Source: Austropuccinia psidii (lineage: Eukaryota; Basidiomycota; Pucciniomycetes; Pucciniales; Sphaerophragmiaceae). Taken from it: DNA of 64,000 bases. The stretch is from assembly GCA_023105745.1 (NCBI GenBank), contig JALGQZ010000007.1, positions 50,449,569 to 50,513,568 on the forward strand, read 5' to 3'. A program made the position numbers and the translations under genes. How positions within the stretch are numbered: the stretch's first letter is position 1; every line of letters starts with the position of its first letter. The notes below the pieces were generated by a model, which saw only the letters and a list, made by a program, of their open reading frames with translations, was not told the origin of the DNA and made no database searches. Below are positions 1-13,369 of this stretch, in pieces.

Positions 1-748
1 CAAAAGTTATAAGGGTTTTAAGTTTTTGGATGTAATTTTGTACATCAGTATGAGGCTTCAAAAACTTCCATGCTAGATATCTTCTTCAATTTGGAAGATA
101 TCTGTATTCTGATGATACAGCTTTGTAGGGCTTGATTAGCCCTACAGTTTGGTATATGACACTGTACAGTTGTATGAGTGTATGCCAAAGATACAGGGGT
201 TTGTTTATTTCCTTATTTTCAGAATATCTGTATTTTGGTTATTAAACCTTTGAACCAAGATCCCTCAGTCAATTTAAGAGATACAGAGGTCTAAGGTGTC
301 TCAAATTAAAGCTCTTGTTGATATCTTTAATTTGGTTGTACTTTTGTACAGTTTTGTACAAGCCCTCTTTGACTTTCAGGGGGACTTGGTTTTGAAAATG
401 AGGTTATATGGTATCTCCAGTTGTAGTGGTGTTACAACAACATGGATGATATCATTGTGTAGCTCTCTATGTGATCTTTCAGAAAAATACCATTTTGGTA
501 TAGGATAACTTAAATATGCATAAGTTAGATGAGAGGTGAAAATAAGGGTTTTGACTTGTTTATTCTCCTCTAGGTTTCCTTATTCTGTTTGGATAAGGTT
601 GGTGTTTAATGTAAGAGGGTTGTTTTATCTTAATTATTACCTGTATTGACTATGTTTGTTCAATACTTGCCATACCATTATTTATGGTATGTTGGATGTC
701 ATGCTAGTGCTCTGTTTTGAGTCACAGGCTGACAAGGCAACTGAAATA
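1..748. other. Unassigned AT-rich sequence at left edge
   Basis: No coding region, LTR end or known domain is recognisable. The stretch lies where the interior of the minus-strand chromovirus next to it would be expected, but it does not match the gag leader of the other chromovirus copy at 17690. It holds two clean hairpins: a 10-bp perfect inverted repeat with a 9-base loop at 75-103, and an 8- to 9-bp one with a 5-base loop at 124-146. A 70-codon open frame at 296-508 has no recognisable features and looks like chance. Confidence 0.4.
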
Positions 749-2827
749 ATGCTTGAAGTCAAAAATCAAAATTAATGTCTTGAGGAAAATCAATAAATAT
801 CAATAAATCAAATGAAATCTTCAGGTAAATCAATCAATTAAATATCAAATGAAAACTTGAAGTCAATGAATCAAATAAGTCAAATCAATCAAAATCAAAA
901 TCTTGCAAAATCAATCAATCAAAATGAATTCTTGAGGCAAAATCAATTTATGTCAAAAATCTTGATGTGAAAAATCAGCAAAATAAATGAAAACTTCAGG
1001 TCAATCAATTTTCTTGAGTTCAATATCAATTTATGTCAAATCAATTAATAAAATCCAGATCAAGTGAGTTCTTCTTTAAAAAATCAAAATTCTTTAAGAA
1101 TGAATCAAATATGAATCTTTATGTAAAGAATGTGTCTGAATAACTTGATGAAAAATTTGAAAATCAAATGAAAATTAAGATGACGCCTGAATTATGAATG
1201 AATTAAAAATTTGATGATTTAAATAAGATTTGAAAGAGAAACAAAAATGAAAATTGAGGTCAGCTTTCAATTTTCATAATGAAGAATTAATGAGAGAAAA
1301 TTGAGAGGTGAAAATGAATCATAAGTTTCATAAGCATTAAAGAGTCATAATTTCAATGAAATGAGTGAATGAAATTATGAAGAAAGAGTGAACAGAATGA
1401 AAAGAAATTATGAGTTAATTAATATAATGTCACAGGGGCTCTTGGACAGAAAAACAAGAGTGGCCTGGCACTCAGCAATCAGGGAACTCACTTGGAAGAT
1501 TCCAAAAGAATAAATAAATAAAAATAAAAGAATGAATTCCTCTAAGAAATATGCAGGTACAAGATGAGATGCAATAAGAGGAAAGAGAATCCAAATGGCC
1601 AAAGGGTCAACCAATTAAGTCCTTAATCACTGTTTCAACCTGCCAAAACAAACAATGGAATTAGTAAGGATATGACCACCAAATATCCATTGACAGGAAA
1701 AGAAGGAATAAGGGAAAAGTTGCTAAATGACTGACTTGATAATGTCAGTATTCACTTAACAAAGATGGTAAGATACATAAAGATAAAATAAAATCAAAAT
1801 ATATTAATTAACTGGGGAAAAACCCCCCAGGGTGGAAAGGGTAGCCGGTATATGTGAAACGTTGGGAGCTTGAGTTCTTCAGGCGGAAAACTGATCTGTA
1901 TTGATTGTTTTGGGAATTGACACAGCTGGCTAATATTGCAATTGAAATGGGTTGAATGAATTTCCCATACTTCAAAATGAAATACAGTTCTTTATGGATC
2001 CAGACTGTATTGAAATGAAGGTGGTTGCCAAGATGGATTGAGTTGAGCCTTGACACTTGAAAAATGAATGAATGAACTCCCTCTGGAATCCCTTGAGAAT
2101 GGTTGAACAGTATTGCCTTAGAGGAATACTGTGAATGAAATTATCCAATGACGTCTTGATGGCGTGATTGGTCTTTGATGCTGAAACACTTGCTCTTGAG
2201 CCTTGATGAGTCCTCTGAATGATTGGGTGCCTTGATGAAATGATGATATGTTGTAATATTGAAATGACCATTTGATATTTCCACCACTTAATTACTGTTG
2301 AAAAATGATGCATAATGATATATAACATCATTTATGGCATATTGGTTCATTGGAGAGAAGATTATGTCCAAAGGCCTTGAGATGGAAAGACAGAGGGGAA
2401 AAGAGGGATGTGATGGCTCCAGAGCTTGGAAAGGTGTTTCTGGGTCCTTTGGGGCTTTTGGCCACTTTTGATTTCTGAGCCACAAACAGGCCCAAAGGTT
2501 GGGAAAGTGTCTTTTGGACACTTTGCATCAAAGTGCGCAAAATGCACATTATGAGCCCAAATGGCTAAAAAAGCCATTTGGGCCAGTTCCCCTGGTTTTG
2601 AGGGAAATGACCAGAAATACCCAATTGGGCATAAATTGCCACTATGGCTTCTGGATTGAGGTTAAGGGCCATGAAGGTCCCAAAAGAAAAATGGCCATAA
2701 ATGGTCCATAAGATGATGACGTGGCCATATTGGCCATTGGTGATGGATATGGCCAATTGGCCATAAAAGACTGTGGCTTGATATTCCATATACAGATCCA
2801 AGGAGGTGAATTGCCATGGTTGTGTCA
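749..2827 (-). mobile_element. Chromovirus-type LTR, minus strand (CV family)
   Basis: Read on the minus strand this begins at 2827 with TGACACAACCATGG and follows the CV 5' LTR at 15332-17690 over its whole length. Matching landmarks include the block ending in the CTTGTGACATTATA region (near 1420-1440 here, 16890 in the other copy) and the TGATT/CAAG-rich end at 760-1080. The inferred end is near 749 (TGCTTGAAGTC on the plus strand). The bases outside the two ends do not form an obvious target duplication, so it is unclear whether this is a solo LTR or the 5' LTR of an element whose interior was replaced. The open frames inside it are LTR sequence, not genes. Confidence 0.75.
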
Positions 2828-3252
2828 GTTGTAATCCTGTTATCAATCAATTTTTATCCTTTAAATCCACAATTATCCATCAAATTTCTCTACTATAATC
2901 ATTTAATAAGCTCTTTGGCGTATTAGTGAGTGTTTTGTCTTAATTCTTAAAGGTTTTTCTCTAGTAATTGTTTCCTTCGAAAATTATATTTATAATTATT
3001 CTTGCAAAAGATAATTATATATTAACGTAATTTTATTATTTTAATAAGGAAGTTTTATCATTAAATACTTCTTGTAGAAAATTACTGCTTACTGTCATAA
3101 TCACCAGTAGTGTATAACAAGTAAAAGAAATTATTAATTAATTATTTATTTAATTGTGGTTATAATAATTTTTATTATTATATTTCATCAGGGCAGTCAT
3201 AGTGCTGTTGATTAATAGTATTATTATCAACAGTTTCATAGACAAATATTAC
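2828..3252 (+). mobile_element. 3' fragment of a D-family LTR
   Basis: This is the reverse complement of the first 420 or so bases of the D-family LTR copies at 24290 and 51382. It ends in TTTCATAGACAAATATTACA, matching the usual D-family terminus ending CTTACA. The chromovirus LTR at 749-2827 interrupts it: GTTGTAAT follows directly after 2827, as it does inside intact copies. The left part of this LTR is not found in the window. Confidence 0.75.
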
Positions 3253-6200
3253 AATGGATATGTAGGAAATAAAAATCACAACCGACTTTTGGATTTATTT
3301 TTAGCTATAAAAACTCTACTTTCAAAATTTTTCCAAATGTTTATCCCTTAAATTTCCATTTTTCTCAGATATTTAGATTCATAACAGTTATAGTTGTGCT
3401 CAAATTCCTTTATCAATAATTCCATATTATTGAAGCTACGAGCCATTAGATAAACCAAAATTTGATTTGAGCTGTATGTCATTTAAACTTATCTATATGC
3501 TAATAATAAGAACCCAAACTTAAAGTGTTTGTAATATGATCTAAATATCTCAAGCTCACTAAAATATCTTTTTATATTGAAAATTTCATCTTTCTAAAGG
3601 ATCCTTCTTTGATGAAATGTAGATACACCTCAAAAGTGGTATTTTAATTCAAAAATAGTCAATATTTTGAGCTTGTAACTCAAAATAGAAAAAGGGTAAT
3701 ACTTAGAAAGACATTTTAATAAGAATTTCTTCCACTTCTTCCCATATAGCTGTTAGGAATATCCATCTAATTTTGAGATTATATGTTTCCTATTATTAGA
3801 GATTAATCATTTCCCATTCAAATTTGGATTATTTTCCAATAGGAGAAGTAATTTATTTCAATATATTTGAAAAGGATATATATATAAGAAAGAGGAAAGG
3901 GGAATGAGGAAATTAGTTGCTAAAATAATAGAGTAGATGAGCTGTTTCAAAGTTCTCCTTTTTGATAAGCTCAAAATTATCTTTGGCATATAAAATTTAG
4001 ATTCAAAATCCCCATTCATTGGGCTGGATTATGGCTTTGAAAATCTTAAGGATATTGTGTAATTCATTTTCAATTTTGATAAAAAATATCCCAGATAATT
4101 ACAAGCAAAATTTTTCATTTTTTTCCTTCATACTAGCCATTATTTGAAAAATTTCATTAAATAAATAAACTAAGCTTTAAAAGGTTGCAAAACCTCTCAT
4201 GAATTATTTTCAACATCTAACACTAGAAGAGAAAAATAATTGTGCTTTCCAGTAGTTCTATGGTATTGGATGGTGATTTCCTTGAGCTATGATATTCATA
4301 AAAAAACTTCTTCAAAGATCAAACTAATGAAATTTGTTGTCATATACTAGAGAATTGATTTTTTTGTGCCAGATATTTAGCCCTTTTTTATATAATAGAA
4401 ATTCAATGGGCTAATATCTTATATTTTAACAAGTGCAAAAAGAAAATAAATAGAAATAGAAGGTTTGGTTCTTATTTTTTTTCAAAGGCACAAAAGTAAT
4501 GTATTATTCAATTTTTTTTAATTGAGAAAATTAATCCTTTTATAACAATTGCATATATTAGATGTAGGTTTCAAAATCTTTCCTTTGTATTTCTCTATTA
4601 TTAAAATACATTGTTTCTTTTTTGGCTATATCTCTGTTTTTATATGTAATATCCTTCATCATGAGTTCCGTAAAAATAAGAATCTAGTATCTCTTAATAC
4701 TTGTCCATTGATATATGCACATGAGTATTTCATTTTTTGCATTTCTAAATGTCTCCCTCTTCGTAATACAAAATTTCATATTAAATAATGATATATTCAA
4801 ATAGTTTTGTTCCAAAAAATGGGAATATTTTTCAAGAAATGGAACTGTCTTGTAAAACAATTTTTGAAATATTATTTTTCATAGATAAAATATGGGGTAG
4901 ATAATACCCTCTTCAAATAATTGGTGAGAATTTAAAAAAATAAAAAAAGAGAATCATTATTCCCATTCTAATAAAACTTAATACTAAGTATTCCAATTAA
5001 TGCTTTACGGTTATTTAATTATTCTTCTTTATGATAAAGCTCTTCTATTGCTACTGGGGATTTTTCCTTTAAAATCTAATTAATTGAAACAGATCAAAAT
5101 TTCAATTCAAATTTCTCCAAATAAATTAAAAATCAATTTTCTACATTTTCAAAATATATTTTTAGGTCTTTAAGAATACTCTAAGCCATTTTATTTTCCT
5201 TGAAATACTTCAAAATAGGGAGCTATAGCCTAGAAAATCATGTTCATTTGAAAGTTATTTGAGTATTGAAGCTCAAAAAAAAGTCTTCAGTATTATAGCT
5301 ATGTTTCTAAAATCATAATTTTCAAATAGCTTGCAAATGATGAATATTAACCTTTTACAAGGGTATTCATTTTATTCCTTTCTCAAGTTATTTTTATACA
5401 ATAAATGGGATTAGAGATTTTCAATTATGAGTAATTCAACAGTAGTTAGAAATTCTTTTCTGATATATGGCCCAGAGATTTTAATTATATACTCCTCTAA
5501 ATCCAACTAACCAATATAATAATCAATCATAGAAGAAAAATGTTTCATTTAATACTCTTTATCATTAGTCAGATTTGTATCTAAGAAATGGTGTATCCAA
5601 GAAGAATGAAGAATGAATTGAAAAATTAGAAAATTCATTTTCAAAGTTCCCAATAATATTGGGAATATATGTACTACATCCTATCTCTATATTAAATGAG
5701 CTGTGAAAGAAGATATTTGATTCCCCTTGGAGTTATGTATATATTATAATAATTCTATGGAAAATTCGGCTTTTTATTCTATTTGCGTGTAATTGGTGGC
5801 TTTTAAGGATCTATATTATTCCCAAGTTCCCTTTTAGCTGAGATCCTTAATAGACCCCAGCTATTTCAGATTCTTTCACCATTTCTGAATCATTTAAAAT
5901 TATTACCCATCCATTTGAATCAACTTTTTCAAAGAATTAAGAATTTCTTCAGAATTCAGAAATTTCAAACTTTTAACAACATTCCATCCGATCTCGTATT
6001 TTGAATTTTTTTTGGAAAACCTGTTTTTTAATTCAGAATACTTATAATTAACTTAGTATATCTTACTCAAAAAATTTCAAAATTTTGAATATTTCCTATT
6101 ACAGTTAGTATCACAGTGATTATAATATCCTTTTGATTATTAAAAGCCATTATTAATTTAAGAGAATTTTATACCAATAGATTGGGTAGAGAACTAACTG

Positions 6201-9200
6201 ATTCACTTAAATTATAATCTCTCAGTGTTATACTTCTTTAATTTGAAGTTAGAATTAAGTAAAATATTAATTAAAATATCAATTTGGCAATTCATCGCCT
6301 CTTTTTTAATACTTAAATCGAAACATTAATAATTTGAGAACTACTTTTGTTGAAGGAATGTGGATTGCCAAAGATATTCTGATATTTTCTGTATTCTATG
6401 AGAACTTGGTTTCTCAAATGCTGTTTATATCTGTAGCACATCAAAAATGATTATGATCCTCCAATAGTTTAATCTAACTACTTGTAAAAAGAGGGTTCTG
6501 AAGATTTTGAAATCTTTTTAAGGGCCTTTTTCCAATATGAAATTCCTTTCTTTATTAAATAAATAATACAAATCTCCAAGATTCATTTTTTTGAAAAGAA
6601 GAACAGTTTGAAACCAATTTCAATGATGAATAACTATCTAAGAATTAAGAAGGAAAATATAACGATCTCCTTGGTTAAATAGAGTATTTGATCAATTTCA
6701 TATATATAAGTTCAGTCAAATACTATAACATGTCCATATTCTTCAGTAAAAAAATCCAAATTTTTATTGTCTTAAATAAGATGATATGTAAGCGTAGTAT
6801 ATTGATGAGAAATATTTCCAAAAAACTAAAAGTTTCTCTTTAAAAATCAAAGCCCGAGAATGGAATTTATTTTTTCACATTTTGTTTCAATAAATAGAAT
6901 TTAATCGCCCCTTGAAGAAAAGAATTAAATAATCAATATTTTGTGCTTTGATATCTCAAAAAGGTATAAAATAGCTCTGATATACTGATCATTTTGAACC
7001 TTCTCACAATATTAAATCAATTTTATATTGATTTTTCTGTCCCCTTTTTGAATGAATCTTTAATTCAAAAAAATATTTCAAGGATTTATATCCGCAATTA
7101 TGAAAATCTGTGGCTTTTCATAATAGTCTATTTTTGAAAAAATGAATCTTCATATATTAAATTGGATATAAAGTGTAAATATGTTCCAAATAACTTTTAT
7201 TTTCTTTCTACAGAAAGGTTATGGTGCTGGTATTAACTCTTAAAACTGTCATTTACCATGACAAAAATGGCTGACAGAAAGGTTTGCATTTGGAAATAAG
7301 CTTAAACCCATCCTAGACTGAGTGTGGACCCTTTTTCTGAATGATGTTAGACTCAGACCTTCAACCTTTTTTGTTATTCCAAGTTATTCTAAGCCACTGG
7401 AATATTAAATAATTTCCAAGATTTTGTTTCCTTTTTTGATCGAATATAGTAGAAATAGAGAATATTGAATTAAAATCCTTTTCTTTTATATTTTAAGATT
7501 CAAAAGAGCTTTCTTTATGATAAAAAAAGAATTCACAAATATATTTTCAATTTTGACAGTTATATCCTTTTGATGGCCAAAATAAGTTAAATCAAGTCTT
7601 ATAAATGAATAAAGCCTTTATCTTTCTTGATTTTTGACTTATTACTAATTTAGAAAGATATTATCTCTTATTGCTTTTGAAAAAAATGGCTTCTATATAT
7701 CAAATTAAGATTTTTTCACAGATCCTCTTCTGAATAAACTGGATTGTGGATATTTTTGCATTTCAAATAGTTAAACTCCCGTCGCTTCAGAACAAACAGA
7801 CAAGGGATTTAAAATTCCTTTCAATAAAGTGATTTTCAAGAGACATAATATCTTTCTCATTAATTAATTAAAATTCCTGGAATTTATTTATCATTCTTAT
7901 TTTTCTCATTTTCTGGTAAGTTTTGCTCATCATTAAATTTTATCAATCTATATTATTAAGGGTAAAATCTCTCTTTTCTTTCAAGAGAAAATTAATTTTT
8001 CTCCCCTTTCTTGGGTTATTATCACTTATTTTGAAAGAAAAGTACTTGGTGATGAGAAAATAGTAGAGAAGAAGGATGAGAAGCAAACATTTAACAGAGA
8101 AACTCCCCTAAGGGTCAATATTTATTGCTAATACATGATGAGAAAATAGTAGAAAATGAAAACAAGAAGCAAAAGTTTCAAAAAGAAACTGCCCTAAGGG
8201 GGAAGACAAATTTTATCTAAGATGCGATTTAAATAGTAATTACAATAATTAATGTTTTGTGTATTAGCATAAATTTTAGTTTTATGCTTATACTTTAACA
8301 CTGGGCTGTATGTGGTAAAGCCCTTGCTACTGAAGGGAATCAAAAACTGAAAAGGAAATGACATGAGAGGCCCTATAATTACAGCTAATGTATAATTGTC
8401 AACAATTGTTGAAAAATTTACAGTAGTAGCACTGGATATTACAGGTATTTTACTGTAACACATTTGACCTTTGTGAATAAATTGAAAGTAGCGGACCTTA
8501 CAAAGCCTCCTACTGTAATTTGAATTGACAAAAAAAACATAAAATCAAGTTAAATCCAATAAATCACATGAAAAGAAACATAGGAAAACTCAAATAACAA
8601 GACAAAAAATCAAAAAGTCATAAAATACTCAAAATGACATATCACCATGGAAATAAATAAGAAAACTTAAAAAGTGAAATAAAAACAATAAAAGACAACT
8701 TTTTTGAGTAGCATAAAGAAAGTTTTTTCTACTTATTTTCCATAACAAAAACCAAAAATATTTATTTTTTATAATGAAAGGAAGTGAAGCACATATTTCA
8801 TGTACTCTTCTATCCCTTATTTTATTGAGTGAGCTCCATCACTTTATTCAAAAGATTTTTTGAAAGGTAATTTTTTGATATTTTTTTGCAGTTTTTGTGT
8901 TTCTGTTTGCACATCCAGCTTTCAAGTTAAAGTATATTTATGCTATGAAAAAATGTGTGAAAAAACTATAGGGTTATAGGAGCTCAATACAGCTCTGATG
9001 AGAAAATTGAATATTAGAATCTTTGCTTTATTTAAAGGAAGAAAGACCAGTTAGCTGAAGCTCCAAGAACTATCTGCCCATATAGAATAGTATTATATCA
9101 AAAAAGTCTCACAAAGATTTTATTTCCCTGTAATATTGCTCAAATATTGTCAATATTATAATTAATAATATGTCTTTGCTTACTTAAATATTTAAGAGAA

Positions 9201-11979
9201 GATTCATTAAGTTTGAAAATATTTCGTTGCAGACTTTTATTATATTTCCAGGGATAAAAGAATATGATTCATGATTTACTTCAATAATTGATCCATTTCT
9301 TTGTAAAATAAATGTCTCTGTGGTCATGAAAGGTTCTGAGAAAACACTGTTCACAAAATTCCATAAGAAATATTTTAAGCTAATTGAATCCCGTGGGAAA
9401 CCTTGGATAATAAAAATTTGATAATTTAAACATGATTTGGACCATACTTTGATCCTAATTGAACATAGATCTGATGTAACATTTGTGCCAGCTAAAGCTT
9501 AGGTCCCAATACTTTCCACCATAGCTTTGTGGCTTCCCTCTTCAAAATTTTACCTTAATCAATACTTCCAGCCTTCAATTAAAGATAAACACAAAAAAAG
9601 AAATATTCTAATATCCTCTTTCAAAAACACTTGAAGTAGCTTCATATATACTATGCTCAACTAAGCTTCACAAACAACTGATAATTAATGATTTGTCATT
9701 ATTTTAGGCTGTATAGGTTTATAAAAATGATCTTAGCTTCTCAAACTTCTCAAAAGCTTTACAAATATATCATGAGACAGAAATTTGTTTCAAGAACCAA
9801 TTTATACCAGCTATTTTTCCTTGTGATAATCCTCCCATTATTTCAAAACAACTGAATTGATTATTTTCTTTATTTATAGATATGCAGTTTCTAATTCTTC
9901 TCAATAGATATTGAATATTTAAGTGAGCTTCAATAGAGCTCTTGATAAGAGTCTATAAAGGCTTCTTCTATATTCTTTTAGGAAATTTTAATGTAGAGAA
10001 ACTGGGATATTAGATTCTAAATATTTTCCATAATCTGATTTTCTGATTTTGTATCAATGATAAATTCAAGAAGATATTTTGAGGTAATGAATGTTATCAG
10101 CCAAACCAGTTCATATAGAATCTTCAATTTATTAGTGCATGGAAAGCTTTCAATATATCCCAATAATTTAAAAGTACATTAATTATTAAGAGAGCTAAAG
10201 CTATAATGTAAAAGTCTTATAGAATACAGAAAAAATAGTAAAAGAAATGAATTCCATAGAAATATATATTGATAAAACTTTCTCAAATAATCGGATAATT
10301 GTTTGCAATAATGACTAGCCACATTGATAGATGAAGATTACCTTTCCAGAAATGTCACACAAATCCATGCATTATTTTAGCTTTATTTTACATTTTGATA
10401 CAGCTCTTAACCTTCTTCACTCCAGATAAGAACTTCAAAAATCTGGTTTCTTCAGATCTTCAAGTAATACACTTAATCAAAATTCTCAGATCAGAATTCA
10501 TAGTTTCTTCACAACAGCATAGAAAGTGGATCTAAATTGGTATCAGGAAAGAGAAAAATTAGATTCTCAAAAACATTAAAAAATCTTATGTTATTGATGG
10601 TTATTAATATTGAAAGTACTATAATTAATACATGTTTTTATATGAAAATCACAAAACTCTTTAGCTTACACCATGGAATTTCATAATGAGAAAGTCCCCC
10701 ATTGTAATAGTGAAGCCAATTTTTCAATTTAAATATCTATATTATCTAGTTATAAGTGTAAAGACCTCCTCCAAATCAGCTTATGGGCTGAAATAGTGGT
10801 TATAGTGTTTCAATAAAGCCTAAATGTGTATGCGCCTCTCCCTGAAATGACACTGTTCCCTAAATCTGGACAGACTTTCTCAATTTTAATCATAACCTCC
10901 CTAGAAAATGAAGCAAAAAGAACACATATAATTTCTCACAAAATACTGACTTCACAAGAGCAAGAATTTTAATGGTAGAGTATAATTATGAATCTTTTCA
11001 CGATCTCCCTAAGCCATTTTATTAATAATGAGGAAGTTAATTCAAACTCAAAGGCTTTCAATACACATATTATGATTCTGTGGGCTCCCATATATGATAT
11101 TGAAAGTTAGTTCATACTGAAGCTGTATTATTTATGTGAAATGATCTAAGAAATACCCCAAATATTGAATATTTTTGTAAATTGAAGGATAAAAGATAAA
11201 AAATAATATTAAAACAAGTATCTTCATAATTTATTGTTTAATTCTGAGCCTTGAAGACCTGGAAAAAGCATTGATATTGATCAAACTGAATTCAGAATTT
11301 GTGACTTGAATTTATTCTAAAACTTCCATTTCTAAATCGAAATTCTTTTCCTATGTTCAACCTGCCTCCAGTCTATCTTGAATGTAAAATTCCAAATGCA
11401 ACACATGCTTTCAGGTGTAGCCAGCTTTCTAATAGTAATTTTATGGAAGAACATGTACTTGAGAGATTTACCATTCGAAAGAATTGAGAAACAGAAATAA
11501 AAATTTAAATTCACAAAATAAAGCGTCTTGAAATGAAATATTGACAAAAAATACATAGAGGCATATTAATAAGATTTTATTTATAAAACTTCTACTTAGT
11601 TCATTCATTATATTAGCAATGTTCATGTTTTTCTTTCAGTTTTGATTGAATAAAGAATTAAAGACACAAAATTGATATTTTTTTGGATATTTATCTGATT
11701 TTACATGCAAAGTATTCATGAATGTCTTAGTAGAATGTATCCTTGAATAGTTCCAGGAATATGCAGTTCCATAGGCTTGGGGAATATTTCAGAAATATGG
11801 AGACAATTTTGTGAGTGCGTAATTTTCTAAATAGAAAGATTTTAAATGAAGAATGTTTTTATCAGCTCCTCTAGATGTTTTTCACTTAGAAAAGAAGAAA
11901 TAGCTATAAAAATGGAATTTCAAAGTAAACCTATTTCTATCTTGGTATCAAACCTAGATTCCACCTTCTGAATAAACTT
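3253..11979. other. Gene-free AT-rich region
   Basis: About 8.7 kb with no long reading frame, no RT, gag or integrase motif, no LTR pair and no tRNA-like element that I can recognise. The longest open frames (79 codons at 4549, 89 codons at 8194 minus, 74 codons at 11332 minus) have biased low-complexity composition and no recognisable motif. Composition is strongly A/T with many short A and T runs. It may be very old transposon remains or heterochromatic spacer. A weakly duplicated stretch at 8050-8205 is listed separately. Confidence 0.5.
8050..8205. repeat. Imperfect direct repeat, about 65 bp, two copies
   Basis: Two copies start with GATGAGAAAATAGTAGA (about 8050 and 8138) and end with CCCTAAGGG (about 8115 and 8202), with an A-rich middle that differs by substitutions. 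The offset is about 87 bp, so a short spacer lies between them. No further copies were seen in the window. Confidence 0.6.
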
Positions 11980-13235
11980 TGACAATGTTATTATGAAATT
12001 AGTAAACGTGTTATTATGGAAATAATAACAGTTTTATTATGAAATTGATAATAGTGTTATTATGAAAATAATAACAGTGTTATTCTGAAATTAATAACAG
12101 TGTTATTCTGAAAGTAGTAACAGTGGTATTATGAAAATAATAACAATGTTACATTGAAAATAGTAGCTGTGTTATTATGAAAATAATAAAAGTGTTATCA
12201 TTAAAGAAAGGACAGTGTATTAATTGAAATAAGAACGGTGTTGTTATGAAAATGATAACAGTGTTATTGTGAAAATGATAACAGTGTTATTATGAAAATG
12301 ATAACAGCGTTATTCTTTGCATAATAAAACTGTTATTATGCAAGTAATGACAGTTTTATTATAAAAATAATAACATTGTATCATAAAAATAATAACAGTG
12401 CTATTATCAAAATCATAAAAGTGTTATTATCAAAATAATAAAAGTGTTATTATCAAAATAGTAACAGTGTTCTTATCAAAATAGTAACAGTGTTATTATC
12501 AAAATAGTAACAGTGTTATTAACAAAATAATAACAGCTTTATTATCAAAATAATAACAGCTTTATTATCAAGATAATAACAGTGTTATTATCAAAATAAT
12601 AACAGTGTAATTATTAAAATAATATTAGTGCTATTATCAAAATAATAACAATGCTATGATCAAAATAATAACAGTGTTATTATCAAAATAATAACAGTTT
12701 TATTATCAAAATAATAACAGTGTTATTATCAAAATAATAACAGTGTTATTATCAAAATAATAACAGTGTTATTATCAAAATAATAACAGTGTTATTATCA
12801 AAATAATAACAGTGTTATTATAAAAATAATAACAGTGTTATTATCAAAGTAATAACAGTGTTATTATAAAAATAATAACAGTGTTATTATCAAAATAATA
12901 ACAGTGCTATTATCAAAATAATAACAATGTTATTATCAAAATAATAACAGTGTTATTAACAAAATAATAACAGCGTTATTAAAAAAAATAATAACAGTGT
13001 TATTAAAAAAATAATAACAGTGTTATTATCAAAATAATAACAGTGTTATTATCAAAGTAATAACAGTGTTATTATCAAAATAATAACAGAGCTATTATCA
13101 AAATAATAAAAGTGTTATTATAAAAAGAATAACAGTGTTATTATCAAAATAATAACAGTGTCATCATCAAAATAATGAAAGTGTTATTATCAAAATAATA
13201 AAAGTTTTGTTATGAGAATGATAGAAGTGTTAACA
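11980..13235. repeat. 23-bp satellite array, about 54 copies
   Basis: A tandem array with a 23-bp period, easiest to see at 12721-12900, where the core AACAGTGTTATTATCAAAAT recurs with almost no change. Each unit is self-complementary: TGTTATTAT, a short centre, then ATAATAACA. The left third (to about 12420) is more diverged and uses GAAAAT in place of CAAAAT. The middle is nearly homogeneous, and the right edge decays again. It abuts decayed retrotransposon pol at about 13240. No cas genes or unique spacers exist, so it is not CRISPR. It is a minisatellite or satellite block. Confidence 0.95.
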
Positions 13236-13369
13236 TGAATATACACCAGTAAGCTTGTAGTTAGAGAAGTTAAAGTCAGAACAGTTTAACGAAGCTGAAA
13301 TAGGGCTTCATGTTACTGATTAACAATAAAAGAATCTCTCTCCCTTTTTATATGATCACAAGGAAGCCT

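Noticed and set aside
8194..8463. 89-codon minus-strand open frame as a small secreted protein
   Set aside because: No ordinary signal peptide is apparent, composition is that of the surrounding AT-rich DNA, and nothing supports expression.
3253..11979. Mitochondrial or plasmid-like insertion
   Set aside because: The base composition would fit, but no mitochondrial gene, tRNA or plasmid polymerase motif was seen.
11980..13235. 23-bp repeats as a CRISPR array or a coding repeat
   Set aside because: No spacers, no neighbouring cas genes, and stops in all frames from TAATAA-type units.
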